Below, one piece after another: positions 11,587 through 12,122 of a stretch of 12,122 nucleotides of DNA (within the stretch, counting starts at the first letter, position 1; the number at the start of each line of letters is the position of its first letter). This stretch comes from JAOUEE01 sp051011595 (GTDB lineage: Bacteria > Actinomycetota > Acidimicrobiia > Acidimicrobiales > SHLQ01): contig JBPCTQ010000347.1 in the NCBI GenBank assembly GCA_051011595.1, positions 1 through 12,122 of the forward strand, written 5' to 3'. Position numbers and translations under genes: made by a program. The notes below the pieces were generated by a model. It had not been told where the DNA came from, ran no database searches, and was given only the letters and a program-made list of their open reading frames with translations.

Positions 11587-12122
11587 ATGCGCACCCTGAG
11601 GGCATTGAGTGCGGCGCTGGTGTTCGTGGTCCTGGCTGCCGCCTGTTCGTCGTCGAGCGACGAGGCTGATCCCCCGTCGAGCACCGAGCCACCGCCGTCG
11701 AGCGAGACCGGCGGTGCGTCGACCACCCCGGGGGAGGGAGTCGAGGGAGACCAGTACGAGGCCACCATCCGACGCACCGAGAACAACGTGCCCCACATCC
11801 TGGCCGCCGACATGGGCAGCCTGGGCTTCGGATACGGCTTCGCCTTCGCCGAAGATCATCTCTGCACGCTGGCCGACATCGTGCTCACCGGGCGCAGCGA
11901 GCGGGCCATGTTCTTCGGTGAGGACGAACTGGCCAGCGACGTGGTGTACGCGGGGCTCGACACCTATGCACGAGCCAGTAGCGACTTCGACGCCTACGAC
12001 GACGACATCAAGGACACCATCCGGGGGTACGCAGCGGGCTACAACAGCTACCTGGAGCAGACGGGGGCCGCCAACGTGCCGGGCTACTGCGCCGGAGAGG
12101 CCTGGGTGCGGCCCATCGACGA
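11587..12122 (+). CDS. Penicillin acylase-family lipoprotein (3' end beyond window)
   Basis: The 178 residues in the window begin with a lipoprotein signal, MRTLRALSAALVFVVLAAAC (lipidated Cys20), and a disordered Ser/Pro/Thr/Glu linker to about residue 57. Then comes the N-terminal part of an Ntn-hydrolase of the penicillin acylase/PvdQ type: YEATIRRTENNVPHILAADMGSLGFGYGFAFAEDHLCTLADIVLTGRSERAMFFG, followed by IKDTIRGYAAGYNSYLEQTG. These enzymes hydrolyse amide bonds in acyl-homoserine lactones, beta-lactams or similar molecules, and mature by self-cleavage. The catalytic N-terminal serine of the beta chain lies past the window edge and could not be checked. It is divergent from the MFS gene across 108 bp. 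Confidence 0.9.
   Translation, partial: MRTLRALSAALVFVVLAAACSSSSDEADPPSSTEPPPSSETGGASTTPGEGVEGDQYEATIRRTENNVPHILAADMGSLGFGYGFAFAEDHLCTLADIVLTGRSERAMFFGEDELASDVVYAGLDTYARASSDFDAYDDDIKDTIRGYAAGYNSYLEQTGAANVPGYCAGEAWVRPID

Noticed and set aside
10312..11859. Extended start for the MFS transporter at 11859
   Set aside because: The extra 127 residues are arginine-rich, not hydrophobic, and lie opposite the divergent acylase gene; ATG 11478 has an RBS and begins the first helix properly.

Overview
The window is high-GC DNA (strong G/C preference at third codon positions, GTG starts, TANNNT -10 boxes placed at leaderless start codons). It most resembles a free-living Actinomycetota. Two members of flavin/F420-type oxidoreductase families, lipobox lipoproteins and high arginine/aspartate content would suit an Acidimicrobiia-like lineage, but that placement is inference. 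No tRNA, rRNA, CRISPR array or transposase was seen, and no gene-free stretch exceeds 300 bases.

Layout from left to right: the last 18 codons of a + strand gene (1-57), ending in a 17-bp tandem repeat; a small basic unknown protein (109-393, -) with a clear promoter and RBS; a two-gene minus-strand unit of an S4 RNA-binding (Hsp15-like) protein (513-902) and a luciferase-like oxidoreductase (910-1788). Divergent from this is a TlpA/DsbE-like lipoprotein (about 1847-2350, +), convergent with a deazaflavin-dependent (DUF385/Ddn-like) reductase (2360-2785, -). Then come an FKBP prolyl isomerase (2809-3189, +), an unknown protein with a possible ribbon-helix-helix tail (3214-3726, -), ATP-dependent protease Lon (3895-6204, +), a COG2159-type amidohydrolase (6311-7450, +), a large B12-binding/radical SAM enzyme with an unusual N-terminus (7515-10175, -), an MFS transporter (10312-11478, -), and the start of a penicillin-acylase family lipoprotein (11587-end, +).

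The main discovery is the lipoprotein at 1847-2350. Its thioredoxin-fold reading frame is continuous except for one in-frame TGA at 2045-2047, exactly where the first active-site cysteine (WAPWC-x-x-C) belongs, so the motif reads WAPW-U-S-R-C. Immediately downstream is a hairpin with a perfect 7-bp outer stem and an inner CTGC/GCAG stem closed by a GGUC loop, which resembles the bacterial SECIS of E. coli fdhF. I interpret it as an exported, membrane-anchored selenocysteine-containing thiol-disulfide oxidoreductase; a nonsense-mutated pseudogene is the alternative.

Other points of interest are two 53-nt hairpin repeats flanking the amidohydrolase gene, overlapping divergent leaderless promoters between the DUF385 and FKBP genes, and the radical SAM enzyme's N-terminal region, which looks like two tandem PqqD/RRE-type winged-helix modules.
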